Origin: Desulfohalovibrio reitneri | GTDB taxonomy: Bacteria > Desulfobacterota > Desulfovibrionia > Desulfovibrionales > Desulfovibrionaceae | Assembly (NCBI RefSeq): GCF_000711295.1 | Contig: NZ_JOMJ01000003.1 | Coordinates: 1,375,501 to 1,439,500, forward strand | Length of the DNA stretch: 64,000 bases | Reading direction: 5' to 3' | Part shown: piece by piece, positions 9,306 through 17,393 of the stretch | Layout: every line of letters begins with the position of its first letter | How positions within the stretch are numbered: the first letter of the stretch is position 1 | Made by a program: the position numbers and the translations under genes | The notes under the pieces: model-generated | What the model was told of the DNA's origin: nothing | The model's database searches: none | What the model saw: the letters and a program-made list of their open reading frames with translations, nothing else

Positions 9306-9659
9306 GATTTCGCCCTGCGGGCGACCAGGGCCTGCTCGGCCCTGGACCCGAGGCAAACTAAGTTTGCATATGTACCGCGTGTTGGCGCGAGGTGGTGCGC
9401 GGGAAGGGAGTACTACGGCGAACCCGCGATTGCTTGGCTATTTCACCCGGTAAATCCCAGTCCCGACCGTTTGGCTTCAGATGCGATGAACACGGGATTG
9501 GGCCACGGTCTCCCGGCTCCCGCCTGCTTGTACCCCGCTCCCGAGCGAAGCGAGCGATAAAAGGTTTGGCGGAAGGAGGATGAGGGTGCGGGAGAAGGAG
9601 GAAACCGCTTTTCCCAAAAGGGGTTTCCTCCTTCTCCCGCTGCCCTGAACACACACCCC
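9306..9659 (+). repeat. Interspersed intergenic repeat, copy A (continues past the IS3 element at 10795-10812)
   Basis: A full-length copy of the repeat family described in the findings. It opens with ATTTCGCCCTGCGGGCGACC, then the hairpin CCAGGGCC..GGCCCTGG, then the palindrome GCAAACTAAGTTTGC (9353-9367). Further on it has the GAGCGAAGCGAGCG block and a long hairpin: an 18-bp perfect stem at 9589-9606 with 9622-9639. The copy stops at CACACCCC. Its expected end, CCCCGCCAGCC, appears on the other side of the IS3 element, so the element split it. This copy's conserved end lies upstream of the antiporter start, unlike the other copies, which follow stop codons. Confidence 0.85.
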
Positions 9660-9674
9660 TGTACTGCCCCCGGT

Positions 9675-10451
9675 TTAGCAAGCCTTTTTTAAGAGAGTCC
9701 GCGAGTTGATCAGTTCCTGCTCGGTTGTCACCGGGGTTTTATACCCCAGCGCCGAGTGCAGGTAGCCTTGGTTGTATTCTTCGATCCAGGAGCCCAAGGC
9801 TTGGCAAAAGGCCGTCGGGCTACGCCATTCATTAATCCAGACCAGCTCTTCCTTCATGGTGCGCATGAAGCGCTCGGTGTCGGCATTGCCTTTTGGGTTG
9901 TTGTAGCTGGTGAAGGCGAGTTTGATGTCCATGACGCGGCAAGCCTTCATGAAGCTCGCCGAGGTCGGCTGGCAGCCGTTGTCGGCCATGAGATGAAGAC
10001 CGCCGTCGCGCACGCCTTCGGGGAACTGCCTGCCGACAGCCGCGTTGAGCGCCGAGAGCCAATGCCACGCCTTGGCCTGGTCGCCGGCGTAATGGCCGAC
10101 GACCTTCTTGGTGCGCCAATCAAGCACAATGACCACGTACAGCCAGCCGTAGCCGTCAATCTTGATTTTGGTCATGTCGATACCCCACCACTCGTTGGGT
10201 CGCGTGGGCCGGGGCTTGACGCCGGTCGGCCTGCGTTTGGCCTTGAGTCGCAGGTTGGGCTTCACCGTGAGGTCATGCTCGCTCATGAGCCGGTAGACGC
10301 GATTTTTGCCGACGACTACGCCGTCCACGAAGCGCAGAAACGCCCAGACCCGACGGTATCCCCAGAACGGATGGTCGGCCTTGATGCCGCGAATGCGGGC
10401 CAGGAGGTCGGCGTTGCGCTCGGCGACCTTTGCATATGGTCCACGCTTCAT
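9675..10451 (-). CDS. IS3-family transposase OrfB (DDE integrase domain)
   Basis: A 258-residue catalytic subunit of the IS3 transposase. The DDE triad is visible: WGIDMTKIK (first Asp), LMADNGCQP (second Asp) and NADTERFMRTMKEE (Glu), in an rve-type integrase core. HPFWGYRRVW is the usual HTH_21 segment before it. The ATG overlaps the OrfA stop codon (ATGA). The active protein is expected to be the OrfAB fusion made by -1 frameshifting at the A8 run upstream. The frame upstream of the ATG is open through that run, as expected. Confidence 0.95.
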   Translation of the reverse strand: MKRGPYAKVAERNADLLARIRGIKADHPFWGYRRVWAFLRFVDGVVVGKNRVYRLMSEHDLTVKPNLRLKAKRRPTGVKPRPTRPNEWWGIDMTKIKIDGYGWLYVVIVLDWRTKKVVGHYAGDQAKAWHWLSALNAAVGRQFPEGVRDGGLHLMADNGCQPTSASFMKACRVMDIKLAFTSYNNPKGNADTERFMRTMKEELVWINEWRSPTAFCQALGSWIEEYNQGYLHSALGYKTPVTTEQELINSRTLLKKAC

Positions 10452-10720
10452 CCGAACGGCCCGCTTTTTTTTAGCTCAATGGTCAACTCACCGATCAGGC
10501 TTTTGAGCTTCATGTTCTCGCGCTCAAGCTTGGCCGTACGCTGTGCGCCGTGCTCGGTCTCGAACGCTTTGTGCGCCTGGGCAAGGAATTGATCGCGCCA
10601 CTTGTAGTACTGGTTCTGCGAGATGGCGTACTCGGCGCACACTTCGCCCACGGGTCGTCCTCGAAGGCCTTCGAGGACGACCCGAGTCTTCTGCTCCGGG
10701 GTCCACTTCCGTCGCTTCAT
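10448..10720 (-). CDS. IS3-family transposase OrfA (helix-turn-helix)
   Basis: A 90-residue DNA-binding subunit beginning MKRRKWTPEQKTRVVLEGL, with the HTH_Tnp_1 pattern (EVCAEYAISQNQYYKWRDQF) followed by a leucine-zipper-like coiled coil (ENMKLKSLIGELTIELKK). The ATG at 10720 is preferred to an upstream start at 10759 because the extra residues do not fit the family. The coding sequence contains a 34-base perfect palindrome over the VLEGLRGRPVG codons. Confidence 0.93.
   Translation of the reverse strand: MKRRKWTPEQKTRVVLEGLRGRPVGEVCAEYAISQNQYYKWRDQFLAQAHKAFETEHGAQRTAKLERENMKLKSLIGELTIELKKSGPFG
10464..10472 (-). promoter_or_regulatory. Programmed -1 frameshift site in IS3 (A8 run then G)
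   Basis: On the minus strand the OrfA codons read CTA AAA AAA AGC. The run A-AAA-AAG is the classical IS3-type slippery heptamer. Slipping back one base gives K-K-R-A-V-R-M and continues into OrfB without a stop. Confidence 0.75.
10651..10684. repeat. 34-base perfect palindrome inside OrfA
   Basis: The 17 bases from 10651 (CGGGTCGTCCTCGAAGG) are followed immediately by their exact reverse complement. It lies wholly within OrfA codons, so the protein and the palindrome are constrained together. Confidence 0.9.
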
Positions 10721-10860
10721 GGCAAACCTCCTGCCTGTTGAGAAGCCACGGACTTCCACTTAAATCAAGGCTGTTTCAAACTGGGGGCAGGATACCCCCG
10801 CCAGCCACCATCCGTTCCCTTGCCACCAATTTCCGCCACCATTTCCTCCCCTGAATCCCT

Positions 10861-10886
10861 TTGACATCCAGTGTGTGTGCTATACA
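10861..10886 (+). promoter_or_regulatory. Promoter candidate for ettA
   Basis: TTGACA at 10861 is followed after 14 bases by TATACA, which carries the extended -10 form TGCTATACA. Spacing to the -35 is short, so the extended -10 probably matters more. The site lies 54 bases before the ettA start and just outside the IS3 element. Confidence 0.45.
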
Positions 10887-10939
10887 AAGTGAGTCGGTTA
10901 AGGTTTTCGATCAGTAACGCCAACCGGTATTGGGGAGAT

Positions 10940-12622
10940 ATGAGCGCCGAGCCCAACAAGATCATTTATTCCATGTCCCGGGTTTCCAAGTATTACGAGA
11001 AGAAGCCCATTCTGAAGGACATTTCCCTGTCGTATTTCTACGGCGCCAAGATCGGCGTCATCGGCCTGAACGGGTCGGGCAAGTCTTCGCTGCTGAAGAT
11101 CCTCGCGGGCGAGGACGACGATTTCCAGGGCACCACCGACTGCGCCCCCGGCTACACCATCGGCTACCTGGAGCAGGAGCCCCTGCTGGGCGAGACGCGC
11201 ACCGTGCGCGAGGTCGTCGAGGAAGGCGTCGGCGAGGTGGCCGATCTGCTCAAGGAATTCGAGGAGATCAACGCCAAGTTCGCCGAGCCCATGGACGACG
11301 ATGAGATGCAGAAACTCATCGAGCGCCAGGGCGAGGTGCAGGAGAAGCTGGACGCGGCCGACGCCTGGGACCTGGACTCCCGCCTGGAGCAGGCCATGGA
11401 CGCCCTGCGCTGCCCCCCCGGCGACATGCCCCTGGACAAGGTCTCCGGCGGCGAGAAGCGCCGCGTGGCCCTGTGCCGCCTGCTGCTGCGCAAGCCGGAC
11501 ATCCTGCTTCTGGACGAGCCCACCAACCACCTCGACGCCGAGACCGTGGCCTGGCTGGAGCACCACCTGCACACCTACCACGGCACCATCATCGCCGTGA
11601 CGCACGACCGCTACTTCCTGGACAACGTGGCGGGCTGGATTCTGGAGCTGGACCGGGGCCACGGCATTCCCTGGAAGGGCAACTACTCCTCCTGGCTGCA
11701 GCAGAAAGAGGAACGGATGCGCCGCGAGGAGAAATCCGAGGCCAAGCGAGTCAAGACCCTCGAACGCGAGCTGGACTGGATCAAGCAGTCCCCGCGCGGC
11801 CGCCAGGCCAAATCCAAGGCCCGCATCAACAAGTACGAGGAACTGCTCAAGGAAGGCGTGGATAAGCTGGCCGAGGACCTGGAAATCTACATTCCGCCCG
11901 GACCGCGGCTGGGCAAGAAGGCCATCCAGGCCAACGGCGTCTGCAAGGGCTACGAGGACCGCCTGCTCTTCGAGAACCTCGACTTCACCGTGCCCCCCGG
12001 AGCCGTGGTGGGCATCATCGGCCCCAACGGCGCGGGCAAGACCACCCTCTTCCGGCTCATCACCGGCAGGGAGGAGCCCGACTGCGGCGAGATCGACCTG
12101 GGCGAGTCCGTGAAGCTGGGCTACGTGGACCAGACCCGCGACGCCCTGGACGACGACAAGCCAGTGTGGGAGGTCGTGGGCGAGGGCCGCGAGGTCTTCA
12201 CCCTGGGCAACCGCGAGATCAAGACACGCTCCTATCTGGGCCGCTTCAACATCAAGGGCGCGGACCAGCAGAAGAAGGTCGGGGTCCTTTCCGGCGGTGA
12301 GCGCAACCGCGTCTTCCTGGCCAAGATGCTCAAGTCCGGCTGCAACGTCCTGCTTTTGGACGAGCCCACCAACGACCTCGACGTGAACACCATGCGGGCG
12401 CTCGAGGAAGCCATCCTCAACTTCGCCGGCTGCGTCATGGTCATCAGCCACGACCGCTGGTTCCTGGACCGCACCTGCACACACGTGCTGGCCTTCGAGG
12501 GCGATTCTCAGGTAGTCTTCTTCGACGGGAACTTTTCCGAGTACGAGGAAGACAAGAAGCAGCGCCTGGGAGAGGAAGCCCTGCAGCCGCACCGCGTCAA
12601 GTATCGCAAGCTCACCCGCTAA
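10940..12622 (+). CDS. ettA: Energy-dependent translational throttle protein EttA (ABC-F)
   Basis: A 560-residue soluble ABC-F ATPase with two ATP-binding cassettes and no membrane domain, a family that binds the ribosomal E site and gates translation by energy state. Cassette 1 has Walker A GLNGSGKSS (42-50), signature VSGGEKRRVALC and Walker B LLLDEPTNHLDAET. Cassette 2 has GPNGAGKTT, LSGGERNRVFLAK and LLLDEPTNDLDVNT. Between them is the charged linker (KSEAKRVKTLERELDWI) and arm region typical of EttA; length matches EttA. ATG 10940 has GGGGAG just upstream; the in-frame start at 10871 has no site. A 12-bp hairpin follows the stop. Confidence 0.95.
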   Translation: MSAEPNKIIYSMSRVSKYYEKKPILKDISLSYFYGAKIGVIGLNGSGKSSLLKILAGEDDDFQGTTDCAPGYTIGYLEQEPLLGETRTVREVVEEGVGEVADLLKEFEEINAKFAEPMDDDEMQKLIERQGEVQEKLDAADAWDLDSRLEQAMDALRCPPGDMPLDKVSGGEKRRVALCRLLLRKPDILLLDEPTNHLDAETVAWLEHHLHTYHGTIIAVTHDRYFLDNVAGWILELDRGHGIPWKGNYSSWLQQKEERMRREEKSEAKRVKTLERELDWIKQSPRGRQAKSKARINKYEELLKEGVDKLAEDLEIYIPPGPRLGKKAIQANGVCKGYEDRLLFENLDFTVPPGAVVGIIGPNGAGKTTLFRLITGREEPDCGEIDLGESVKLGYVDQTRDALDDDKPVWEVVGEGREVFTLGNREIKTRSYLGRFNIKGADQQKKVGVLSGGERNRVFLAKMLKSGCNVLLLDEPTNDLDVNTMRALEEAILNFAGCVMVISHDRWFLDRTCTHVLAFEGDSQVVFFDGNFSEYEEDKKQRLGEEALQPHRVKYRKLTR

Positions 12623-12634
12623 AGCGGACTATGG

Positions 12635-12664
12635 GCCGGGCGGGGGAGCGGCCCCCCGCCCGGC
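12635..12664 (+). terminator. GC-rich hairpin between ettA and the NYN gene
   Basis: A perfect 12-bp stem (GCCGGGCGGGGG with CCCCCGCCCGGC) and a 6-base loop lie 12 bases after the ettA stop. There is no T run after it, so it may be a weak terminator or a leader structure for the next gene. Confidence 0.4.
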
Positions 12665-12705
12665 GTCCCCGAGCAACCCCAAGCATCGTTTCAAGGAGAT
12701 TTTCT

Positions 12706-13980
12706 ATGTCCGATCTCGTGGCCGTTTATTGGGATTTCGAAAACCTGCACGCCGCCCTCTACGACCTGGAAAACGGCATCGGCTCCTACCGCCGCGACTG
12801 GCGCACCCGCCAACCGGAGCTGGTGGATATCGACGTCATCATGGAGTACGCCGCCTCCCTGGGCAAAGTGGTCATGAACAAGGCCTACGCCAACTGGAGC
12901 TTCTTCTATTCCTACTCCCGCAAGCTCCAGGAACACTCCATCGACCTCATCCATCTCTTCCCGCGCGGCTCCCACGCCAAAAACGGCGCGGACATCCGCC
13001 TCTCCCTGGACGTGGTTGAAGACGTCTCCCTCCTCTCCCACATTGACAAGGTCCTCATCGTGGGCGGCGACTCCGACTACGTCTCCGTGGCCCAGAAGGT
13101 CCGCTCCAAGGGCAAGGAGATCATGGGCCTGGGCGAGGAGAACTCCACCAACTTCTTCTGGGTCAAATCCTGCAACGAGTTCAAATACTACTTCAGCCTG
13201 GTCAAGAAACTCGCCCCGGAACGCAAGACCGGCCTGACAGAAATGCTCCCTGTCGAGGACGACCTCACCGAAGCCCACAAACTGCTGCGGCAGGCCGTGG
13301 TCAACATCATGTCCCGCACCGGCGGCGGCTACGCGCCCAAGGATTCGGTCAAGCCCGTCATGCAGCGGCTCGACCCCTCCTTCGACCCCACCGACTACGG
13401 CTTCGACGACTTCGATTCCTTCATCCAGTCCGCACCCTTCCTGGACATGCGCGATGACCCCGGCGGCGAGCAGGTATTCCTCAGCGAACCCGCCGAGGAC
13501 GCCGAGCCCCAGCCCCATTCCGCCCACGCCGTCCAGCCCCACGGCGACGACGTGCAGTCCGTCCTGCGCCGCCGCAAAATATTCCTGCCTCACCCCTCCA
13601 TCTTCTACGACGGACTCCTGGCAGCCCACACCCTGCTGCTCAACCACACCTACCCCAGCTTCGACTCCTTCATCGACGACCTGCTCAAGGAAATGCAGAA
13701 AATCGACGAGGACGCCCGGCGCAACGAGGCCGTCTCCCTCCACCGCCTCATGTTCAAGTCCTACTCCTTCCACCTGGACAAACAGGCCGGGACCATCGGA
13801 CTCGCCCCCTCCTCCCAAACCTTCGACGCCTTCCTCAACAACATCATCTTCATGCTCACCCGCGTCCTGCGCGAAGAAATCGGTGACGAACTCACAACCA
13901 AAGACCTCATGGAAAACATCTGCCAAGACGAACGCTGCCGACACAACTTCGAACGAGCCATCGAAAGCGTCAGCGAATAA
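12706..13980 (+). CDS. NYN-domain putative RNase with OST-HTH (LOTUS-like) domain
   Basis: A 424-residue protein with an N-terminal NYN (PIN-like) nuclease fold: YWDFENLHAAL with acidic residues near position 10, NGADIRLSLD and VGGDSDYVSVA, which together form the acidic metal site. A region beginning AHKLLRQAVVNIMSRTGGGY resembles an OST-HTH/LOTUS domain, an RNA-binding module often joined to NYN domains. The last 150 residues (from HPSIFYDGL) are helical and of unknown family. The likely role is RNA cleavage or RNA-linked regulation, inferred from domains only. AAGGAGA precedes the ATG. A strong terminator follows. Confidence 0.85.
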   Translation: MSDLVAVYWDFENLHAALYDLENGIGSYRRDWRTRQPELVDIDVIMEYAASLGKVVMNKAYANWSFFYSYSRKLQEHSIDLIHLFPRGSHAKNGADIRLSLDVVEDVSLLSHIDKVLIVGGDSDYVSVAQKVRSKGKEIMGLGEENSTNFFWVKSCNEFKYYFSLVKKLAPERKTGLTEMLPVEDDLTEAHKLLRQAVVNIMSRTGGGYAPKDSVKPVMQRLDPSFDPTDYGFDDFDSFIQSAPFLDMRDDPGGEQVFLSEPAEDAEPQPHSAHAVQPHGDDVQSVLRRRKIFLPHPSIFYDGLLAAHTLLLNHTYPSFDSFIDDLLKEMQKIDEDARRNEAVSLHRLMFKSYSFHLDKQAGTIGLAPSSQTFDAFLNNIIFMLTRVLREEIGDELTTKDLMENICQDERCRHNFERAIESVSE

Positions 13981-14002
13981 CGGGAAGCGAGAGACGACAA
14001 CC

Positions 14003-14050
14003 AGCCGCCTTGTTCCGGGGCATCCGCCCCGGAACAAGGCGGCTTTTTTT
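14003..14050 (+). terminator. Strong intrinsic terminator after the NYN gene
   Basis: An 18-bp perfect stem (AGCCGCCTTGTTCCGGGG with its complement) and a 6-base loop end in a run of T, 22 bases after the stop codon. Repeat copy B starts 18 bases later. Confidence 0.95.
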
Positions 14051-14068
14051 ATGGGGAAGAGAAGAAAG

Positions 14069-14235
14069 ATTTCGCCCTTCGGGCGACCAGGGGCTACGCG
14101 CCCCCTGGACCCTGCGGCAAAATAATTTTGCATTTGTATTCGCGTGTTGAGGAAAGGTAGCGAGTATGTCGGGGAGCACTCCGGCGAACTCGTTACGGGG
14201 GGAAATCCGCTCCTTGCTTCGCAGGTTGGCCCTCT
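14069..14235 (+). repeat. Interspersed repeat, copy B
   Basis: Forward copy opening ATTTCGCCCTTCGGGCGACC, then a hairpin with arms around CCAGGGG..CCCCTGG, and the palindrome GCAAAATAATTTTGC. Compared with other copies the palindrome arm has changed on both sides and still pairs. It follows the NYN terminator and faces copy C, so the two conserved ends point outward to two convergent genes. The boundary with copy C is uncertain. Confidence 0.8.
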
Positions 14236-14453
14236 ATTTTGGGTTATTGGAGCCAAACACCGCGCCCATGAACGAGAGAGTCCAACCAACGGGACCCTGG
14301 TTATACCCGCCTCCCACACCACGCCGCAGCATATTCGCGGACTCCTCCCGGAACGTACCCTGACTCCCTCCATCACGCGTCACAAAGTGCAGAAATTATT
14401 TCTGCCGCGGGTCCAGGGCCGCGCAGGCCCTGGTCGCCCGCAGGGCGAAATCT
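14236..14453 (-). repeat. Interspersed repeat, copy C (inverted relative to B)
   Basis: The conserved end is at 14375-14453, read on the minus strand: GGGCGACCAGGGCCTGCGC, GGCCCTGGACCC, and the palindrome GCAGAAATAATTTCTGC. It ends 12 bases after the stop of the PHP gene, which shows no other terminator, so this hairpin cluster may serve that purpose. Confidence 0.8.
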
Positions 14454-14464
14454 TCTTCCCCCCT

Positions 14465-15187
14465 CTACAATCCAAAAAGTGACAGAAAGCCGCTTTTTCC
14501 GAGGATTTTTTTGAGTCGTTCGGGGTTTTGGTGCGGTTGTGGTGGTGTGGTGCGCAGGAGGTGGTTGAGTTCGGCGGGTTCGGCGGGTGGTTGTCCGGGG
14601 AGGGAGTTGGCCAGGCAGCCAAGGGCGTTTTCCTGGTGCGCGTCGGTGTTGGTGAGCCGGACGAGGTCGAAGTCGCGGGCGGCTTGTTCGTAGAGTTCGG
14701 CGTTGGCGGGTTGTGCCTGGCCGTTGTTCCAGGTGGGTTTGGTTTTGAGGATGTTGATGGAGTTGACTTCCACGCCGTCGGCGAAGGCGAGGACGGATTC
14801 CAGGTCGGCTGTGCGGCGGTCCTGGTAGCGGAAGGGGTGCGCCACGAAGAGGAAGCAGTCGTCGCGCATGGGGCGGAGTTGTCGTTCCAGTTCGTCCAGT
14901 CCCAGGAAGGGCCGGGGGCGGAACTCCGTGGCGGGCGAGGCGCCGCGCGGTGTGAGCACGACCATGTCGAAGCCTTCGGCCACGGTTACTTCGATGCCGG
15001 GGTAGAGGCGGAGTCCGGGGAAGTGGCGCATGAGGGCGTCGATCTCCGCTTGCCCGGCCAGGTAGTGGTGGTCGGTAAGGGCCATGGCGTCCAGTCCGGC
15101 GGCGGAAGCGGTGGCGCAGGCCTTGTAGGCGGTCATGACGGAGCAGGGGGAGTGCTCGGAGGTGTGCACGTGGCAGTCCAGCAACAT
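14465..15187 (-). CDS. PHP-domain metal-dependent phosphoesterase
   Basis: A 240-residue protein of the PHP superfamily (trinuclear-metal phosphoesterases). Motifs in order: DCHVHTSEHSPCS (HxH), LTDHHYLAG, YPGIEVTV, VAHPFRYQ and RLTNTDAHQEN. All metal-binding histidines and acids expected in a free-standing PHP enzyme are present. The substrate cannot be inferred; relatives hydrolyse histidinol phosphate, nucleoside 3',5'-bisphosphate or short RNA. The ATG is at 15187 and the gene stands alone, converging on the NYN gene. The Pro/Thr-rich tail is less conserved in type. Confidence 0.88.
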   Translation of the reverse strand: MLLDCHVHTSEHSPCSVMTAYKACATASAAGLDAMALTDHHYLAGQAEIDALMRHFPGLRLYPGIEVTVAEGFDMVVLTPRGASPATEFRPRPFLGLDELERQLRPMRDDCFLFVAHPFRYQDRRTADLESVLAFADGVEVNSINILKTKPTWNNGQAQPANAELYEQAARDFDLVRLTNTDAHQENALGCLANSLPGQPPAEPAELNHLLRTTPPQPHQNPERLKKILGKSGFLSLFGL

Positions 15188-15375
15188 TGCCGCATGGTAG
15201 CACGGGCGGAGGGAAGGTCAAAGGCGCGGGACGGGCATGCGCGAGGTTTCAATCTTGCTATTTACAACCATGAAAAATTGTCTCTTGTTGTAGACTAAAT
15301 GTTGGCCTACGAATGACGGAATAGGGAAAACCAATTCCGGCTTCACCCGCCATCACCTCAAGTAAGGGAGAGACA

Positions 15376-15642
15376 ATGACTGAAGAGCTCAAGGAAACCT
15401 GGATCAAGGTTGTGGAATACGCCTCCATGCCCCACCTGGGCCTCTCGCGGAAGCTGCGCAACGGCTGCGCCATCGAGTTCAACAACGACGGCGACCCCAT
15501 GCGGGGCGACGTGGTCTTCGAGATCCAGGAGGCCTACCTGCGGGTCATCCGCGACCAGGGCACGGACGACGTCAGCGTGAGCTACTACGCCTGGGACAAG
15601 CTGGCCTCCATCAAGACCATCGGCATGCCCAAAAAGAAGTAG
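15376..15642 (+). CDS. Conserved-type small hypothetical protein, 88 aa
   Basis: An 88-residue soluble protein starting MTEELKETWIKVVEYASMP and ending in a lysine-rich KKK tail. No membrane segment, signal or cysteine is present. An AGGGAG site lies before the ATG, and an AT-rich stretch at 15250-15300 upstream suggests a promoter without clear hexamers. A terminator follows closely, so it is a single-gene unit. I do not recognise the family. Confidence 0.75.
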   Translation: MTEELKETWIKVVEYASMPHLGLSRKLRNGCAIEFNNDGDPMRGDVVFEIQEAYLRVIRDQGTDDVSVSYYAWDKLASIKTIGMPKKK

Positions 15643-15667
15643 CCGCCATCCTCCCGAAACCGAATCG

Positions 15668-15697
15668 GCGGCCCCCCGCGCCGGGGGCCGCTTTCCT
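15668..15697 (+). terminator. Intrinsic terminator after the 88-aa gene
   Basis: A 9-bp GC stem (GCGGCCCCC with GGGGGCCGC), a 6-base loop and TTTCCT follow the stop codon by 25 bases. Confidence 0.75.
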
Positions 15698-15833
15698 CCT
15701 CCCCGGGTATGTGTTCATAAATCCTTTGGAATCGCGTAACCTGTCCGCAACCATCGAAGGCGGGGAACGTGGCAGCGTGCCCTTACCGCGGCAAACCCCC
15801 ACCCCCCAACTTTTCCTTCGAGGAGGACAGGCA

Positions 15834-17318
15834 ATGAAACCCCTTCGCATCCTGCTGGCCGCCCTGGCGGTCATGGCCCTGGCGGTTCCCGCCACGGCCG
15901 AAAAGTACGACTACTCGGGCAAACCGCCCAAGTACGTATTCCTGTTCATCGGCGACGGCATGGCCTCGCCCCAGCGCATGGCCGCCACCGCCTACACCGG
16001 CGAGGAGTTGCGCATGGACCGCTTCCCCGCCCAGGGCATGACCACCACCCAGGCGGCCAACCGCTTCATCACCGGCTCCGCCGCCTCGGCCACCTCCCTG
16101 GCCTCCGGCATCAAGACCAACATCAACATGATCGGCATGGACCCCTCCGAAAGACGCGTTAAGACCCTGGCCGAGATGGCCAAGGAGCGCGGCATGAAGG
16201 TCGGCATCGTCTCCTCGGTGTCCATCGACCACGCCACCCCGGCGGCCTTCTACGCCAAGGTGCCCCACCGCTCCCAGTACCACTACGTCGACATGCAGCT
16301 GGCCGGGTCCGGCTTCGACTACTTCGGCGGCGGTGGGCTGAAGGACCCCACTGGCAAACGCAAGGGCGTTGAGCCCAAGGGCGACGCCCTGGCGCTGGCC
16401 AGGAAGAACGGCTTCAAGGTGGTGGACAACAAAAAGGACTTCATGGCCCTCAAGCCTGGCCAACGCGCCATCGCCTACAACTCCTGGCTGCAGGACTCCG
16501 GCGCCCTGCCTTACGCCATGGACATGCGCCCCGAGGACATCACCCTGCCCGAGTTCACCAAGAAGGGCATCGAGCTGCTGGACAACGACAAAGGCTTCTT
16601 CATGATGGTCGAGGGCGGCAAGATCGACTGGGCCTGCCATGCCAACGACGCGGGCGCGGCCGTGAGCAACACCATCGCCTTTGACGACGCCGTGGGCGAG
16701 GCCATGGCCTTCGCCGAGAAGCACCCCGGCGAGACCCTCATCGTGGTCACCGGCGACCACGAGTGCGGCGGCCTGACCCTGGGCTTCGCCGGCACCAAGT
16801 ACGAGACCGACTTCAAGGTGCTGGGCGGCCAGAAGGTCTCCTTCACCAAGTTCGACCAGGAAGTCCTCGGTCCCTTCAAAAAGGAAGGCGGCGGGTTCGA
16901 GGACATCAAGCCCCTCATCACCGAGAACTTCGGCCTGAAGTTCCAGGGCGATTCCAAGGCCGACGTCATGGTCCTGACCGACTACGAGCGGGCCCAGCTC
17001 ATCGAGTCCTTCCACCGCTCCATGCGCGGCCAGGAGGAGCACTCCGCCGATCCCTCCACCTACCTGCTGTACGGCGGCTACGAGCCCCTGACCGTGACCG
17101 TCACCCACATTCTCAACAACAAGGCCGGCCTGGGCTGGACCTCCTACAAGCACACCGGCGTGCCCGTACCCATCTCCGCCATGGGCGTGGGAGCCGACAT
17201 CTTCAACGGCTACTACGACAACACCGACGCAGCCAAGAAGCTCATGGCCGTCATGGGCATCGAGCCCAAGGCGCACTATGCCGAAAGCTCCGCCAAGACG
17301 AAGGTAGCCGCCAAATAG
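15834..17318 (+). CDS. phoA: Alkaline phosphatase (exported)
   Basis: A 494-residue periplasmic phosphomonoesterase. The N-terminus MKPLRILLAALAVMALAV is a signal peptide with likely cleavage after ATA. The metal and nucleophile motifs are present: FIGDGMASPQRMA, the nucleophile in ITGSAASATS (Ser82), DWACHANDAG and VTGDHECGGLTLG. GAGGAGG precedes the ATG, which rules out the longer in-frame start at 15711. An 11-bp GC terminator follows. No convincing Pho box is visible upstream, so phosphate control is unproven. Family assignment is firm; the paralogue type is not. Confidence 0.93.
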   Translation: MKPLRILLAALAVMALAVPATAEKYDYSGKPPKYVFLFIGDGMASPQRMAATAYTGEELRMDRFPAQGMTTTQAANRFITGSAASATSLASGIKTNINMIGMDPSERRVKTLAEMAKERGMKVGIVSSVSIDHATPAAFYAKVPHRSQYHYVDMQLAGSGFDYFGGGGLKDPTGKRKGVEPKGDALALARKNGFKVVDNKKDFMALKPGQRAIAYNSWLQDSGALPYAMDMRPEDITLPEFTKKGIELLDNDKGFFMMVEGGKIDWACHANDAGAAVSNTIAFDDAVGEAMAFAEKHPGETLIVVTGDHECGGLTLGFAGTKYETDFKVLGGQKVSFTKFDQEVLGPFKKEGGGFEDIKPLITENFGLKFQGDSKADVMVLTDYERAQLIESFHRSMRGQEEHSADPSTYLLYGGYEPLTVTVTHILNNKAGLGWTSYKHTGVPVPISAMGVGADIFNGYYDNTDAAKKLMAVMGIEPKAHYAESSAKTKVAAK

Positions 17319-17337
17319 CCACCCCGCACCACCTCCC

Positions 17338-17370
17338 GGGCGGCGCGGCGCGGACCGCGCCGCCCTTTTT
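17338..17370 (+). terminator. Intrinsic terminator after alkaline phosphatase
   Basis: A perfect 11-bp stem (GGGCGGCGCGG with CCGCGCCGCCC), a 6-base loop and TTTTT. Confidence 0.92.
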
Positions 17371-17393
17371 CATTTCCCCAGCGGAGCCAGACC

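Larger units (their letters stand above)
9660..10794 (-). mobile_element. IS3-family insertion sequence, about 1.13 kb
   Basis: Two overlapping transposase frames are bounded by imperfect inverted repeats: TGTACTGCCCCCGGTTTAG at 9660-9678, and at 10776-10794 the complement of TATCCTGCCCCCAGTTTGA. Flanks are CCCC on the left and CCCCC on the right, compatible with a short target duplication but too simple to prove it. The element lies inside repeat copy A. Both frames and the frameshift signal look intact, so it may still be active. Confidence 0.88.

Noticed and set aside
8313-9356. Longer antiporter reading frame starting at 9356
   Set aside because: Its first residues (MPRVQGRAGPGRPQG) come from the interspersed repeat and recur at other repeats.
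15711-15752. Pho box before alkaline phosphatase
   Set aside because: GTTCATAAATC and CCTGTCCGC resemble half-sites but are 28 bases apart, not the 11-base period expected.
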